Assembly: GCF_900104345.1 (NCBI RefSeq)
Contig: NZ_FNJN01000007.1
Location: 1-64,000 of the forward strand
Reading direction: 5' to 3'
Source: Microbacterium testaceum StLB037
Lineage (GTDB): Bacteria > Actinomycetota > Actinomycetes > Actinomycetales > Microbacteriaceae
DNA: 64,000 bases
Below, in pieces: positions 42,960-52,108 of this stretch; the first letter of the stretch is position 1, and each line of letters starts with the position of its first letter. The position numbers and the translations under genes are program-made. The notes under the pieces are model-generated. The model was not told the origin of the DNA, made no database searches, and saw only the letters and a program-made list of their open reading frames with translations.

Positions 42960-44254
42960 GCGTGGCCGACCCCTACGCCCCGCAGAGCGGCGACCTCTCG
43001 TACGACGTCGAGTCGTACGACCTCGCGATCGGCTATCGCGTCCGCACGAACCGCCTCGACGGCGTCGCCACGATCGTCGCGGTCGCGCGCGAGGCCGTGT
43101 CGTCGTTCACTCTCGATCTCGTCGGCCTCCGAACGTCGCGCGTGCGCGTCGACGGGGCGGTCGCGCGATTCTCGGCGGGGCCGCGGACTCTGCGTGTGAC
43201 GCCCCCGCACGCTCTCGCCGCCGGGGACCGCTTCGAGGTCGAGGTGACCTACGCGGGTGCGCCCGCTCCCCGCCGGTCGCGGTGGGGAACCGTGGGCTGG
43301 GAGGAGCTGACCGACGGCGCTCTCGTCGCGGGGCAGCCCATCGGCGCCCCGACGTGGTTCCCGTGCAACGACCGCCCCGACAACAGGGCGCGCATGCGCC
43401 TCGAGATCACGGTCGACGACGGCTACGCCGCCGCCGCCACCGGCGTCGCGGGGTCGAGCACGCGGCGGGGTGGTCGGACGACGACGACGTTCGTCTCCGA
43501 CGTCCCCACGGCGACGTACCTGGCGGCCGTGCACGTCGGTCGGTACCGCACGCGTCAGCTCGAGGGCACCGGTGACGCCCCGGTGCCCGCCGTCACGGTC
43601 ACCGCCCCTCCCGCCCTGACCGCCGCGGTCGATCGCGCCTTCGCGACGGTGCCCGACATGCTGCGGGCCTTCGACCGCTTCTTCGGGCCGTACCCCCAAG
43701 AAGCGTGCACCCTCGTGGTGACCGCCGACGAGCTCGAGATTCCCCTCGAGGCGCAGGGGCTCGCCGTGTTCGGGATGAACCACCTCGTTCCCGCCGCGCA
43801 GCGTCTGGTGGCGCACGAGCTGGCCCACCAGTGGTTCGGCAACAGCGTGGGCATCGCCCGGTGGAGCGACATCTGGCTCAACGAGGGCTTCGCCTGTTAC
43901 GCCGAGTGGCTGTGGTCGGAGACCTCGGGAGGGGCCTCCGTCGAGTCGTGCGTCGCGGACTACTACGCGCGACTCGCCGCGAAGCCGCGCGACCTCCTGC
44001 TGGTCGATCCCGGGCCCGATGACATGTTCGACGACCGGGTCTACAAGCGCGGGGCCCTCACGCTGCACGCGCTGCGGCGCACGCTCGGCGACGAGGCGTT
44101 CTTCGATCTCCTGCGGTCGTGGACGGCGGACCACCGCCATGCCCTCGTCACCACGGATGATTTCCGCGCCGCGGTCGAGCGCGCCGGGGGACCCGATGCC
44201 GCGGCGGTGCTGTCGCGGTGGATCGACGACGTGGCATTGCCCGTGCGACCCTGA
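42956..44254 (+). CDS. M1 family zinc aminopeptidase coupled to the synthetase
   Basis: A 432-residue peptidase. Zinc site HELAHQWFGN (His287, Glu288, His291) with the third ligand Glu310 in NEGFACYAEW; the substrate-N-terminus loop appears as FGMNHLV in place of the classical GAMEN. It lacks the large C-terminal helical domain of aminopeptidase N. The GTG overlaps the synthetase stop (GTGA). In epsilon-polylysine producers, M1-type enzymes (Pld) that degrade the polymer are encoded next to the synthetase, so a self-protection or chain-trimming role is inferred. No signal peptide is visible. Confidence 0.85.
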   Translation: MSVADPYAPQSGDLSYDVESYDLAIGYRVRTNRLDGVATIVAVAREAVSSFTLDLVGLRTSRVRVDGAVARFSAGPRTLRVTPPHALAAGDRFEVEVTYAGAPAPRRSRWGTVGWEELTDGALVAGQPIGAPTWFPCNDRPDNRARMRLEITVDDGYAAAATGVAGSSTRRGGRTTTTFVSDVPTATYLAAVHVGRYRTRQLEGTGDAPVPAVTVTAPPALTAAVDRAFATVPDMLRAFDRFFGPYPQEACTLVVTADELEIPLEAQGLAVFGMNHLVPAAQRLVAHELAHQWFGNSVGIARWSDIWLNEGFACYAEWLWSETSGGASVESCVADYYARLAAKPRDLLLVDPGPDDMFDDRVYKRGALTLHALRRTLGDEAFFDLLRSWTADHRHALVTTDDFRAAVERAGGPDAAAVLSRWIDDVALPVRP

Positions 44255-44279
44255 CGGCCGGCTCGCGTCGTCGTTAGGC

Positions 44280-44912
44280 TCAGAGGCCCGAGGCGCTCTC
44301 CACCGCCACGGCGAGCACGACGTTCGCCGGACCATCGAGGTCCCACCCGCGCCATTCGCGCGGGAGGCCCTCTGCCGGGTCACCCTCGTTCGCGCGGGGC
44401 CGTCCGCGCGGGGCGGACGAGAGGATTCGAGCCACCCACGTGTCCCCGTGCCCCTGGACGGCGACCCGTCGAGCATCGACGGTCAGCCCGCGTCCGTCGG
44501 CTTTCAGGACGGCCTCGACGCGCGCCCACGTCCGGGCGGGCGCGGCGCTCGACCCGCCGGCATCCGCCCACGCTTCCGGAGCAGGCGACTCGAGATCGTC
44601 CGGTCCTGGGGGCGCGAGCCGCGGAAGCACCCGCTCCAGACCCCCCGCATCGGTGGGCACCGCATCCAGACCGACGCGCTCGAGACCCTGCGCTGCCACC
44701 GCGACGGCCCACCCCTCGACGTACGACACCGAGACCGCGGCATCCGCCCCCTCCACGTGGATGCGGCCATGGTCTCCGCCGCACGCGGGGCATCGCGAAC
44801 GGAACCGCGCGCCCGGCAGGAGCTCGGCCAGGAGCGCCCGCGACACGTCGCGACGCCTGGCACCAGCGGGGACCTCGCGCCAGGCGAGTCGGATGCCGGT
44901 GGGGAGCGTCAC
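44280..44912 (-). CDS. 4'-Phosphopantetheinyl transferase-like protein, divergent
   Basis: A 210-residue Sfp-type homologue. The family outline is present: PGARFRSRCPACGG with HGRIHVEG, then VSVSYVEGWAVAVA, ERVGLDAV and WARVEAVLKADGRGL. Several key positions differ from Sfp: Tyr replaces His in S-H-S, Val replaces the metal-binding Glu in G-I-D-x-E, and the K of W-x-x-K-E-A is Val. It may still load the carrier domain of the convergent synthetase 25 bases away. It is the last gene of the glnR-ppk-mutT1 run; the start overlaps the mutT1 stop. Confidence 0.72.
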   Translation of the reverse strand: MTLPTGIRLAWREVPAGARRRDVSRALLAELLPGARFRSRCPACGGDHGRIHVEGADAAVSVSYVEGWAVAVAAQGLERVGLDAVPTDAGGLERVLPRLAPPGPDDLESPAPEAWADAGGSSAAPARTWARVEAVLKADGRGLTVDARRVAVQGHGDTWVARILSSAPRGRPRANEGDPAEGLPREWRGWDLDGPANVVLAVAVESASGL

Positions 44913-45859
44913 ACCTTCGGTTCGTGCGTCTCGATGGCCACGATGCCGGCGCCGGGGTGCTCGACGGGGATGTGCACGACCGAGAACGCCGCGGGCTCCA
45001 GCGCCGAAGCGCTCCCGAGGTACGAGCCGCCCATGGTTCCGGTCGCGAGCGCGAGCTCGTGCAGGATGTCGGGCAGGACGGGTCGGTGGCTCGACACGAC
45101 GACCGGCTTGCGCGCGCGCACCCGTTCGCCGATGAGCGACCGGGCGTCGGCGCGGCCCTCTTCCCACGCGTCCTGGCTGACGGCCTCGGTCAGGTGGACG
45201 CGCTGGCCGAGCGCCTGGGCGAGGGGAGTGGCGGTGCGGACACAGCGCTCGGCGGGGCTCGAGTAGACCCGACGCACACCGAAGGCGAGGAGGGGACCGA
45301 CGATCGCCTCGGCCTGGCGGCGCCCGCGCGGGGTCAGGGGGCGGGCGCTGTCGGAGCCCTCCCACCCCTCGCGGGCCCGCGCCTTGCCGTGGCGCAGCAC
45401 GACGATCGGGAAGGTGGGCAGAGCCCCCTCTTCGACGATCCGCGTGAACTCGTCGAGGATCTCGATGTCGACGGGGTAGCTGAGGTTCTTGCGGGCCTTC
45501 TTCAGGCTCACCCACTCGATCGCCGCGACCTCTTTGTTCGGCACGAACGTCGAGCTGCGCACGGCGGCATCGGTCGCCTCGGCCGCCCAGTAGTGCACGA
45601 TCTTGGTGCGTGAACTCGGCATCCGGTATCGAGAGACCCCGACGGGCACCCCCAGCGAGACGCGGATGCCGGTCTCCTCACGGATCTCGCGCACCGCGGT
45701 CTCGGCGAGCGTCTCGCCGGGGTCGACCTTGCCCTTCGGGAGGGTCAGATCCCGGTACTTCGTGCGGTGGATGAGCAGGATGCGGAGCTTCCCCTCGACC
45801 TGCCGCCACACCACACCGCCGGCCGCGTAGACAGCGGTCTCGATCTCGGTCTTCGTCAC
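44909..45859 (-). CDS. mutT1: MutT1-type NUDIX hydrolase fused to a histidine phosphatase domain
   Basis: A 316-residue two-domain protein. The N-terminal NUDIX domain has the box [22 protein letters not shown] (residues about 43-64; key residues G, E, R-E-x-x-E-E). The C-terminal SixA-like phosphatase has the catalytic His in VVLRHGKA and [11 protein letters not shown]. Mycobacterial MutT1 has the same fusion, hydrolyses 8-oxo-dGTP and diadenosine polyphosphates, and is also adjacent to ppk. The GTG overlaps the ppk stop. Confidence 0.9.
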   Translation of the reverse strand: MTKTEIETAVYAAGGVVWRQVEGKLRILLIHRTKYRDLTLPKGKVDPGETLAETAVREIREETGIRVSLGVPVGVSRYRMPSSRTKIVHYWAAEATDAAVRSSTFVPNKEVAAIEWVSLKKARKNLSYPVDIEILDEFTRIVEEGALPTFPIVVLRHGKARAREGWEGSDSARPLTPRGRRQAEAIVGPLLAFGVRRVYSSPAERCVRTATPLAQALGQRVHLTEAVSQDAWEEGRADARSLIGERVRARKPVVVSSHRPVLPDILHELALATGTMGGSYLGSASALEPAAFSVVHIPVEHPGAGIVAIETHEPKV

Positions 45860-48024
45860 CGCGCCGTCCGGGCCCGACGCTTGCGCTGGACGAGAGCCAT
45901 CGTGTGCTCCTGCAGGTCGATGAGGGGCGCCCCGGCATCGTCGACGCTGTGCCGCGTCCACTCGCCCTCGGACCCCAGGTGCCATGAGCTCGTCCCGTCG
46001 TCCATCGCGAGGGTGAACAGGGTCGTCAGCTCCTGCACCTGCACGGGGTCGACCACGCGGACCAGGGCCTCGACGCGGCGGTCGAGGTTGCGGTGCATCA
46101 TGTCGGCGCTGCCGATGAACACCTGCGGGTCGCCGTCGTTCTCGAACGTGAAGATGCGGGAGTGCTCGAGGTAGCGGCCGAGGATGGAGCGCACCGTGAT
46201 GTTCTCGCTCATCCCGGGGACGCCGGGCTTGATCGAGCAGATGCCGCGCACCCACACCTCGACGGGCACGCCCGCCTGGCTCGCGCGGTACAGGGCATCG
46301 ATGATCTCTTCGTCGACCATCGAGTTGACCTTGATCCGCACCCCCGAGGGCTTGCCCTCGAGAGCGTTGCGGCGCTCCTTGTCGATGTGGCGCAGGAGCC
46401 CTCGGCGCAGGTGCAGGGGTGCGACGAGCAGACGCTTGAACTTCTTCTCGATCGCGTACCCGCTCAGCTCGTTGAACAGACGGGTGAGGTCGCGACCGAC
46501 CTGGTCGTCGACGGTGAACAGGCCGAAGTCCTCGTAGATACGGCTTGTCTTGGGGTTGTAGTTGCCCGTGCCGACGTGGCTGTAGTGGCGCAGGCGCCCC
46601 TCTTCTTCGCGGATGACGAGAGCGAGCTTGCAGTGGGTCTTGAGGCCGACGAGACCGTAGACGACGTGGACGCCCGCCTTCTCGAGCTTGCGCGCCCAGA
46701 CGATGTTGTTGGCCTCGTCGAAGCGGGCCTTCACCTCGACGAGCGCGAGCACCTGCTTGCCGGCCTCGGCCGCGTCGATGAGCGCCTGCACGATGGGGCT
46801 GTCGCCCGAGGTCCGGTACAGCGTCTGCTTGATCGCGAGCACGTGCGGGTCGCGGGCGGCCTGCTCGAGGAAGGCCTGCACGCTCGTCGCGAACGACTCG
46901 TAGGGGTGGTGCACGAGCACGTCGCCCTTGCGGATCGCGCCGAACAGGTCGGCGCGGCCGTTCTGCTCGGGCGGCTGGAAGGCCAGAGCCGTCTTGGGCA
47001 CATGCGGCGGGTAGCGCAGATCGGGCCGGTCGATGCGCGAGAGGTCGAACAGGCCGCGCAGATCGAGGGCGCCGGGCAGCCGGTAGACCTCCTGCTCGGT
47101 GATGTCGAGCTCGCTCAGCAGCAGCGAGCGGGTCACGTCGTCCATGTCCTCGGTGATCTCGAGGCGGATGGGCGGGCCGAAGCGGCGACGCAGGAGCTCG
47201 GCCTCGAGCGCCTGGATGAGGTTCTCGGTCTCGTCCTCTTCGATCGTCATGTCCTCGTTTCGCGTCAGGCGGAACGCGTGGTGATCGAGGACCTCCATCC
47301 CGGGGAACAGGTCGCCGAGGTGGTTCGAGATGAGCTCCTCGAGCGGCAGGTAGCGCACGCCGGGCCCGTCTCCGCCGATCTCGACGAAGCGGGGGAGCAT
47401 GGGGGGCACCTTGAGGCGCGCGAACTCCTGACGGCCCGTGCGGGCGTTGCGGATGCGGATCGCGAGGTTCAGCGACAGGCCCGAGATGTACGGGAACGGG
47501 TGCGCGGGGTCGACGGCCAGCGGCATGAGCACCGGGAAGACGTTGCGCTGGAAGTACTCGGTGAGCCGCTCGGCGGTGGGCTCGTCGAGCGAGTCCCACG
47601 TGACGACCTCGATACCGGCGTCGGCGAGAGCGGGGCGCACCTTCTCGGTCCAGGCGGCGGCGTGGCGGAGCTGCAGGCGGTGCGCCTCGGCCGAGATGTC
47701 GGCGAGCACGTCGAGCGGGGCGCGACCGACGTTGGTCGGGACGGCCAGGCCCGTGACGATACGGCGCTTGAGGCCGGCGACGCGCACCATGAAGAACTCG
47801 TCGAGGTTGCTGGCGAAGATCGCGAGGAAGTTCGCGCGCTCGAGCACGGGGACCGTGGGGTCTTCGGCGAGTTCGAGCACGCGCTGATTGAACGACAGCC
47901 AGCTGATCTCGCGGTCGAGGTAGCGGTGGTCGGGAAGCTGGTCGTCTTCGGCCTCTACGGCCTCGTCGAAGTCGTCGTCGTCGGCGTCGCCGAGACCGGC
48001 ATCCAGCGAGTCGTGTTCCATCAT
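45856..48024 (-). CDS. ppk: Polyphosphate kinase 1
   Basis: A 722-residue enzyme that makes polyphosphate from ATP. N-terminal block [17 protein letters not shown]; catalytic region with [10 protein letters not shown] and the autophosphorylated His in [12 protein letters not shown]; second PLD-like motif [15 protein letters not shown]. Length is normal. Of two adjacent ATG codons the first (48024) has AATGAT six bases upstream, the leaderless spacing. It follows glnR by 56 bases and is coupled to mutT1. Confidence 0.95.
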   Translation of the reverse strand: MMEHDSLDAGLGDADDDDFDEAVEAEDDQLPDHRYLDREISWLSFNQRVLELAEDPTVPVLERANFLAIFASNLDEFFMVRVAGLKRRIVTGLAVPTNVGRAPLDVLADISAEAHRLQLRHAAAWTEKVRPALADAGIEVVTWDSLDEPTAERLTEYFQRNVFPVLMPLAVDPAHPFPYISGLSLNLAIRIRNARTGRQEFARLKVPPMLPRFVEIGGDGPGVRYLPLEELISNHLGDLFPGMEVLDHHAFRLTRNEDMTIEEDETENLIQALEAELLRRRFGPPIRLEITEDMDDVTRSLLLSELDITEQEVYRLPGALDLRGLFDLSRIDRPDLRYPPHVPKTALAFQPPEQNGRADLFGAIRKGDVLVHHPYESFATSVQAFLEQAARDPHVLAIKQTLYRTSGDSPIVQALIDAAEAGKQVLALVEVKARFDEANNIVWARKLEKAGVHVVYGLVGLKTHCKLALVIREEEGRLRHYSHVGTGNYNPKTSRIYEDFGLFTVDDQVGRDLTRLFNELSGYAIEKKFKRLLVAPLHLRRGLLRHIDKERRNALEGKPSGVRIKVNSMVDEEIIDALYRASQAGVPVEVWVRGICSIKPGVPGMSENITVRSILGRYLEHSRIFTFENDGDPQVFIGSADMMHRNLDRRVEALVRVVDPVQVQELTTLFTLAMDDGTSSWHLGSEGEWTRHSVDDAGAPLIDLQEHTMALVQRKRRARTAR

Positions 48025-48030
48025 CCCCAC

Positions 48031-48036
48031 ATCATT
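48031..48036 (-). promoter_or_regulatory. Possible -10 AATGAT of leaderless ppk
   Basis: On the minus strand AATGAT is followed by GTGGGG and ATG. The same hexamer and spacing precede sigK. Confidence 0.4.
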
Positions 48037-48080
48037 GCAGGGGTCGGTGACACGGGAGTGAACACGCGGTGCGTGTGGCT

Positions 48081-48773
48081 TTATGCGGAGGGGGATGCCG
48101 CGGCGGGGGCGTCGTCCTCGTAGACGTTGAACCGGTAGCCGACGTTGCGCACCGTGCCGATGAGCTGCTCGAGATCGCCGAGCTTCGCGCGCAGGCGTCG
48201 CACGTGCACGTCGACCGTGCGCGTGCCGCCGAAGTAGTCGTAGCCCCAGACCTCGCTCAGCAGCTGCTCGCGCGTGAAGACGCGCGAGGGGTGCGTGGCG
48301 AAGAAGTGCAGGAGCTGGAACTCCTTGTAGGTGAGGTCGAGGGGCTTGCCGTGCACCTTCGCCGAGTAGGACGACTCGTCGATCGTGATGCCCGAGGTCT
48401 GAATGCGCGTGGAGACCTGATCGGCGGCGCGACGGCCCATCGCGAGTCGGATGCGCGCGTCGATCTCGGCGGGACCCGCGCCGACCAGGACGACGTCGTC
48501 GATGCCCCAGTCGGTGGAGACCGCGGTGAGTCCGCCCTCGGTGACGATCAGCACGAGCGGCGCCTCGACGCCGGTGGTCGTCAGGATCTTGCTGAGCGAC
48601 TTCGCGCCGACCAGGTCGAAGCGCGCGTCGACGAAGATGACGTCGGCGCTGGGGGCGTTCACCAGCTGCGCGGCCTCGGCGGGGATCTGTCGGACGCGGT
48701 GGCTCAGCAGTTCGAGCGCAGGCAGGGCCGCGCCGCCGCCCGGGGCGGAGCTGAGTACCAGAAGCTGTGCCAA
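48081..48773 (-). CDS. glnR: GlnR, orphan OmpR-type regulator of nitrogen metabolism
   Basis: A 230-residue response-regulator-like protein. The atypical receiver domain starts [22 protein letters not shown] and keeps an Asp (Asp49, VIFVDAR) but lacks the normal acidic pocket; the C-terminal winged helix has [16 protein letters not shown] and [20 protein letters not shown], closely resembling Streptomyces GlnR. It activates or represses nitrogen-assimilation genes without a dedicated kinase. It starts with TTG; the ribosome site GGGAGG five bases upstream and the family start support this. Confidence 0.9.
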   Translation of the reverse strand: MAQLLVLSSAPGGGAALPALELLSHRVRQIPAEAAQLVNAPSADVIFVDARFDLVGAKSLSKILTTTGVEAPLVLIVTEGGLTAVSTDWGIDDVVLVGAGPAEIDARIRLAMGRRAADQVSTRIQTSGITIDESSYSAKVHGKPLDLTYKEFQLLHFFATHPSRVFTREQLLSEVWGYDYFGGTRTVDVHVRRLRAKLGDLEQLIGTVRNVGYRFNVYEDDAPAAASPSA

Positions 48774-48887
48774 GAGGACCTCCCGTGCGGCGTGCCGCGC
48801 ACCCGATCATCTTAGGGTGACGGGCGCAGCCCCTCGACACCGGCGCTGCGCGTGCGCGTCGGGGGCGTCGTGGGTGATGATGGGGGC

Positions 48888-49178
48888 ATGTCCACGCCCG
48901 ACCTCGCGCCGCGCCGCACCTTCGGCGGCGTCGTCGCTGTGTGGGTGCTCGCCGCGGTCGCGGGTGTGCTCATCGGTTTGTTCGCCCCCGAGCCCTGGCG
49001 CGCGCAGTGGATCACCGTGGCCCTGGGCGGCTGCATCATCGTGGCCTTCGCCGTGCAGCTCTGGTACGGCCGATCGCAGGCCTTCATCCAGCGCATGGCG
49101 CTGAGCAGCGTCGGCGCCATGGTGGTGCTCGGCATCATCACTGCGGGGTTCGGTCTCGCCGCGCTGGTGTCGGGCTAG
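48888..49178 (+). CDS. Small membrane protein, unknown function
   Basis: A 96-residue protein with three helices (about residues 14-32, 40-56, 68-94). ATG at 48888 has GATGAT six bases upstream. Conserved-looking but without a known role. A 37-residue membrane protein follows after nine bases. Confidence 0.6.
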   Translation: MSTPDLAPRRTFGGVVAVWVLAAVAGVLIGLFAPEPWRAQWITVALGGCIIVAFAVQLWYGRSQAFIQRMALSSVGAMVVLGIITAGFGLAALVSG

Positions 49179-49181
49179 GAT
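49176..49181 (+). promoter_or_regulatory. -10 TAGGAT of the 37-residue protein gene
   Basis: TAGGAT overlaps the stop of the preceding gene and lies exactly six bases before the ATG at 49188, support for an otherwise easily missed gene. Confidence 0.5.
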
Positions 49182-49187
49182 CGAGCT

Positions 49188-49301
49188 ATGGACCTTTTCG
49201 CGCTCGAAGCGTTCTTCGTGGGACTTCTCGGCCTCGCCTCGCTGGCGATCGCCTTCGTGTCCGGGACGGTCATCTGGAACCTCTACCGCGGCCAGCGCTG
49301 A
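49188..49301 (+). CDS. 37-residue single-helix membrane protein
   Basis: Encodes a 37-residue protein with one helix (FFVGLLGLASLAIAFVSGTV) and a basic tail ending LYRGQR. It is too short for most gene finders. A TAGGAT box at the standard distance and its tight placement between two genes in the same direction suggest it is real. Possibly a small regulator or stabiliser of a membrane complex; function unknown. Confidence 0.5.
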   Translation: MDLFALEAFFVGLLGLASLAIAFVSGTVIWNLYRGQR

Positions 49302-49308
49302 GCGCGTC

Positions 49309-49908
49309 GTGATCGAGATCCCGACCGATCTTCCGGCCGACCTCGTTCCGCTCTCGTGGTTGGTCGGCGTCTGGGAGGGTACCGGCGTCATCGACTACGA
49401 GGTCGACGGCCGATCCTTCTCGGGTGAGTTCGCCCACCGGGTGAGCTTCAGCCACGATGGCGGTGCGTTCCTGAACTACTCCGCCGACGCGTGGCTCCTC
49501 GAGGGAAAAGAGCGACGACCGCTCGTCTCCGAGATCGGCTACTGGCGCCTCGCACGGCCGGTCGGCGACGCCGATGCCGGTCCGGGACTGCTCCCGGCGA
49601 CCGCGGCCCCGGTGACCCGGACGGCCGACGACGTCGAAGCGCTCCGCAACGCCGACGGCGGCTTCGACATCGAGGTGAGCCTGGCGCACGCAGACGGCAT
49701 CCTGGAGCTTTACGTCGGGCAGGTGAAGGGCCCGCGCATCGATCTGGCGACGGATGCGGTCGTCCGCACGGCCGGAGCGAAGTCCTACACCGCGGCCACC
49801 CGCCTCTACGGTCTCGTCGACAACCACCTGCTGTGGGCCTGGGACATCGCCGCCCTCGGTCGCGAGCTCGGCTCGCACGCCTCGGCTCGACTGGCTCGGG
49901 CGGAGTGA
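49309..49908 (+). CDS. Nitrobindin-like heme-binding beta-barrel protein (FABP family)
   Basis: A 199-residue protein with the N-terminal signature LSWLVGVWEGTG and a C-terminal LYGLVDNHLLWAWD that includes the candidate proximal His. Mycobacterial and plant nitrobindins of this fold bind heme and scavenge or isomerise peroxynitrite. No signal peptide, so cytoplasmic. It starts eight bases after the small membrane gene, with GTG. Confidence 0.85.
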   Translation: MIEIPTDLPADLVPLSWLVGVWEGTGVIDYEVDGRSFSGEFAHRVSFSHDGGAFLNYSADAWLLEGKERRPLVSEIGYWRLARPVGDADAGPGLLPATAAPVTRTADDVEALRNADGGFDIEVSLAHADGILELYVGQVKGPRIDLATDAVVRTAGAKSYTAATRLYGLVDNHLLWAWDIAALGRELGSHASARLARAE

Positions 49909-49910
49909 GC

Positions 49911-50999
49911 ATGACCTCGTTCTCGGACGTCCCCGGTGCGGTCGTCGACGACCGGGGCCTCCGCCACGTCGGTGCTCCCGTCGCGGAGCAGCGCCGCTTG
50001 GCATCCGGATCCGCCCTCGCCCCGCTCGGTGACCGCCGTATCATCACGGTCTCGGGCGAGGATCGCCGTAGCTGGCTCGATTCCCTGTCGTCGCAGGCGC
50101 TCACGCACCTGGCGCCCGGGGTCTCGACCGAGTTCCTCATCCTCGATCCGCAGGGGCGTGTCGAGCACGCCGCCTCGGTGGTCGACGACGGCGAGATCAC
50201 GTGGCTCCTCGTCGACGCCTCCGACGCCGAGGCCCTCGCGACCTGGCTCACGCGCATGCGGTTCCGCCTGCGCGTCGTGGTGACGGATCGTTCGGACGAG
50301 CTGTTCGTCCTCGGTGGCACGCGCGAGGCCGTCAGCGCCCTCACGACCGTCGCACCGGTCTGGGTCGATCCGTGGCCCGACGTCTCTCCCGGCGGCTGGG
50401 CGTACGCCCGTGTCGACCCGCACCCGGGTGCCGACCGCGACTGGGCCGAAGCGATCGTGGATGCCGCGGAGTACGAGCGCGTGATCGCGTCCGCCGCGGC
50501 GGGGCAGACGGCTCTGGCCGGTCTCGACGCCGTCGAGGCGCTGCGCGTGGCCGCGTGGCGTCCCCGGGTGTCCGTCGACGCCGACGAGCGGCTCCTCCCG
50601 CACGAGATGGACTGGCTCCGCACGGCGGTGCACCTGTCGAAGGGCTGCTACCGCGGCCAGGAGACGGTCGCCAAGGTGCACAACCTCGGTCACCCGCCGC
50701 GTCGCGTCGTGGCGTTGCAGCTCGACGGCAGCGACAACGTCCTCCCCTCTCGCGGAGACGTCGTCCGCGCGGGCGACACCGTGATCGGTGCCATCACCTC
50801 GGTCGCCGTGCACCACGAGGAGGGCCCCATCGCCCTCGCCCTCGTCAAGCGCACCGCCCCCGAGGGCGAGCCCCTCGTCGTCGACACCGCTGACGGCCCG
50901 CTCGCCGCCGCAGCCGAGACGGTCGTGCCGGCCGACGCCGGGGCCACCGCCTCGGTTCCCCGCTTGCCGCGCCTCGGGCGCCGCCGCGCCGCGGAATGA
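49911..50999 (+). CDS. ygfZ: YgfZ/GcvT-like folate-binding protein
   Basis: A 362-residue GcvT-fold protein with the diagnostic motif KGCYRGQETVAKVHNLG near residue 245. YgfZ proteins bind tetrahydrofolate and help repair or assemble Fe-S enzymes. The ATG at 49911 has GGAG upstream; a GTG at 49905, overlapping the previous stop, is also possible. The next gene overlaps its stop (ATGA). Confidence 0.9.
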   Translation: MTSFSDVPGAVVDDRGLRHVGAPVAEQRRLASGSALAPLGDRRIITVSGEDRRSWLDSLSSQALTHLAPGVSTEFLILDPQGRVEHAASVVDDGEITWLLVDASDAEALATWLTRMRFRLRVVVTDRSDELFVLGGTREAVSALTTVAPVWVDPWPDVSPGGWAYARVDPHPGADRDWAEAIVDAAEYERVIASAAAGQTALAGLDAVEALRVAAWRPRVSVDADERLLPHEMDWLRTAVHLSKGCYRGQETVAKVHNLGHPPRRVVALQLDGSDNVLPSRGDVVRAGDTVIGAITSVAVHHEEGPIALALVKRTAPEGEPLVVDTADGPLAAAAETVVPADAGATASVPRLPRLGRRRAAE

Positions 51000-52105
51000 G
51001 CACCGACGACTCCTCGACGACCGTCGGGGTCGTCGTCGCCCGTTCGCGCTGGCGCACGACGCTGGGTCGTCGCTTCGTCCGCGTCCGCGAGTCGCTCCCC
51101 GCGATCGCCCAGATCGTCGTCGCCGCCACGGCCGCCTTCGCGTTCGCCCACGTCGTCCTCGGGCATCCGGTGCCGCTGCTGGCGGCGACCGTGACGGTGT
51201 CGAGCCTGGGCCTCGTTCGCGACGCACGTCCGTGGCGGGTGGCCGAGACGGTCATGGGCATGTTGGTCGGCATCCTGATCGCCGAGGTCGTGCTGATCGT
51301 GGCGGGCGCGGGATGGTGGCAGATCGCTCTCGCGATGACGGTCACGCTCGTGGTCGCGCGCTTCCTCTCGCCGCAGCCGGGGTTCGCGCTCGCCGCGGTG
51401 GTGCAGTCGCTCATCGCCCTCGTCCTGGTCTCGGGCGTCCCGTTCCTCCGCCTGGTCGACGGCGCGGTCGGGGGTGTCGCGGCGCTGATCGTGACCGCGC
51501 TCATCCCGCGCACTCTGCGTCGCACCGAGCTGCGCGACGCCGACGAGCTGTTCGACGCGATGGACGCGGCCATGGACACGATCGTTCGGGCCCTGCGCAA
51601 GGGCGACCGGGCTCGGGCGGAGCGCGGTCTCGAGCGTGCCCGTTCGCTGCAGACCTACGTCGACGCGTGGAGCGGGTCGCTCGAATCCGGTCGCGAGGTC
51701 GCCCGCATCTCGCCGTTCCTGCGCCGCCAGCGGACCGAACTCGACCGCCATGAGCGAGTGCGCGGGGCGCTGGATCTCACGACGCGGAATCTGCGCGTCG
51801 TCGCTCGGCGTGCGGCGTACCTCTGCGCCGACGGCGAGAGCCGGCCCGTTCCCGCCGACCTTCTGGCCGAGCTGGCCCGAGGGGCGGGGCTCGTGCGCGA
51901 CGGCCTCGACGACATCTCGCTCGAGCCCGTCGCCCGGGAGGCGATCGGGGCGGTCGCTCGGCGGCTCGACCCGGCGGCCCTCCTTCCGGACGGACGCGTC
52001 GGCGAGCTCAACCTGATTGCGGCCCTGCGTCCGCTCGCCGTCGATCTGCTCGTCGCCGCCGGGATGCCCTCGGCCGACGCGCGCGAACTCCTGCCGCGCG
52101 TCTGA
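50996..52105 (+). CDS. FUSC/aromatic acid exporter-like membrane protein
   Basis: A 369-residue protein with about six N-terminal helices (residues 35-170, GHPVPLLAATVTVSSLGL and SPQPGFALAAVVQSLIAL) and a long soluble helical C terminus of about 200 residues. This is the FUSC layout of efflux proteins for aromatic acids or other small molecules. Substrate unknown. Coupled to ygfZ. Confidence 0.82.
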   Translation: MSTDDSSTTVGVVVARSRWRTTLGRRFVRVRESLPAIAQIVVAATAAFAFAHVVLGHPVPLLAATVTVSSLGLVRDARPWRVAETVMGMLVGILIAEVVLIVAGAGWWQIALAMTVTLVVARFLSPQPGFALAAVVQSLIALVLVSGVPFLRLVDGAVGGVAALIVTALIPRTLRRTELRDADELFDAMDAAMDTIVRALRKGDRARAERGLERARSLQTYVDAWSGSLESGREVARISPFLRRQRTELDRHERVRGALDLTTRNLRVVARRAAYLCADGESRPVPADLLAELARGAGLVRDGLDDISLEPVAREAIGAVARRLDPAALLPDGRVGELNLIAALRPLAVDLLVAAGMPSADARELLPRV

Positions 52106-52108
52106 GGC

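Noticed and set aside
44271-44285. TAGGCT at 44275-44280 as a promoter
   Set aside because: It lies just after the M1 peptidase stop and at the 3' end of the convergent PPTase-like gene; no plus-strand gene starts within range.
46093-48123. A 676-codon plus-strand frame over ppk
   Set aside because: Shadow of ppk with repetitive acidic and Val/Leu composition and no recognisable domain.
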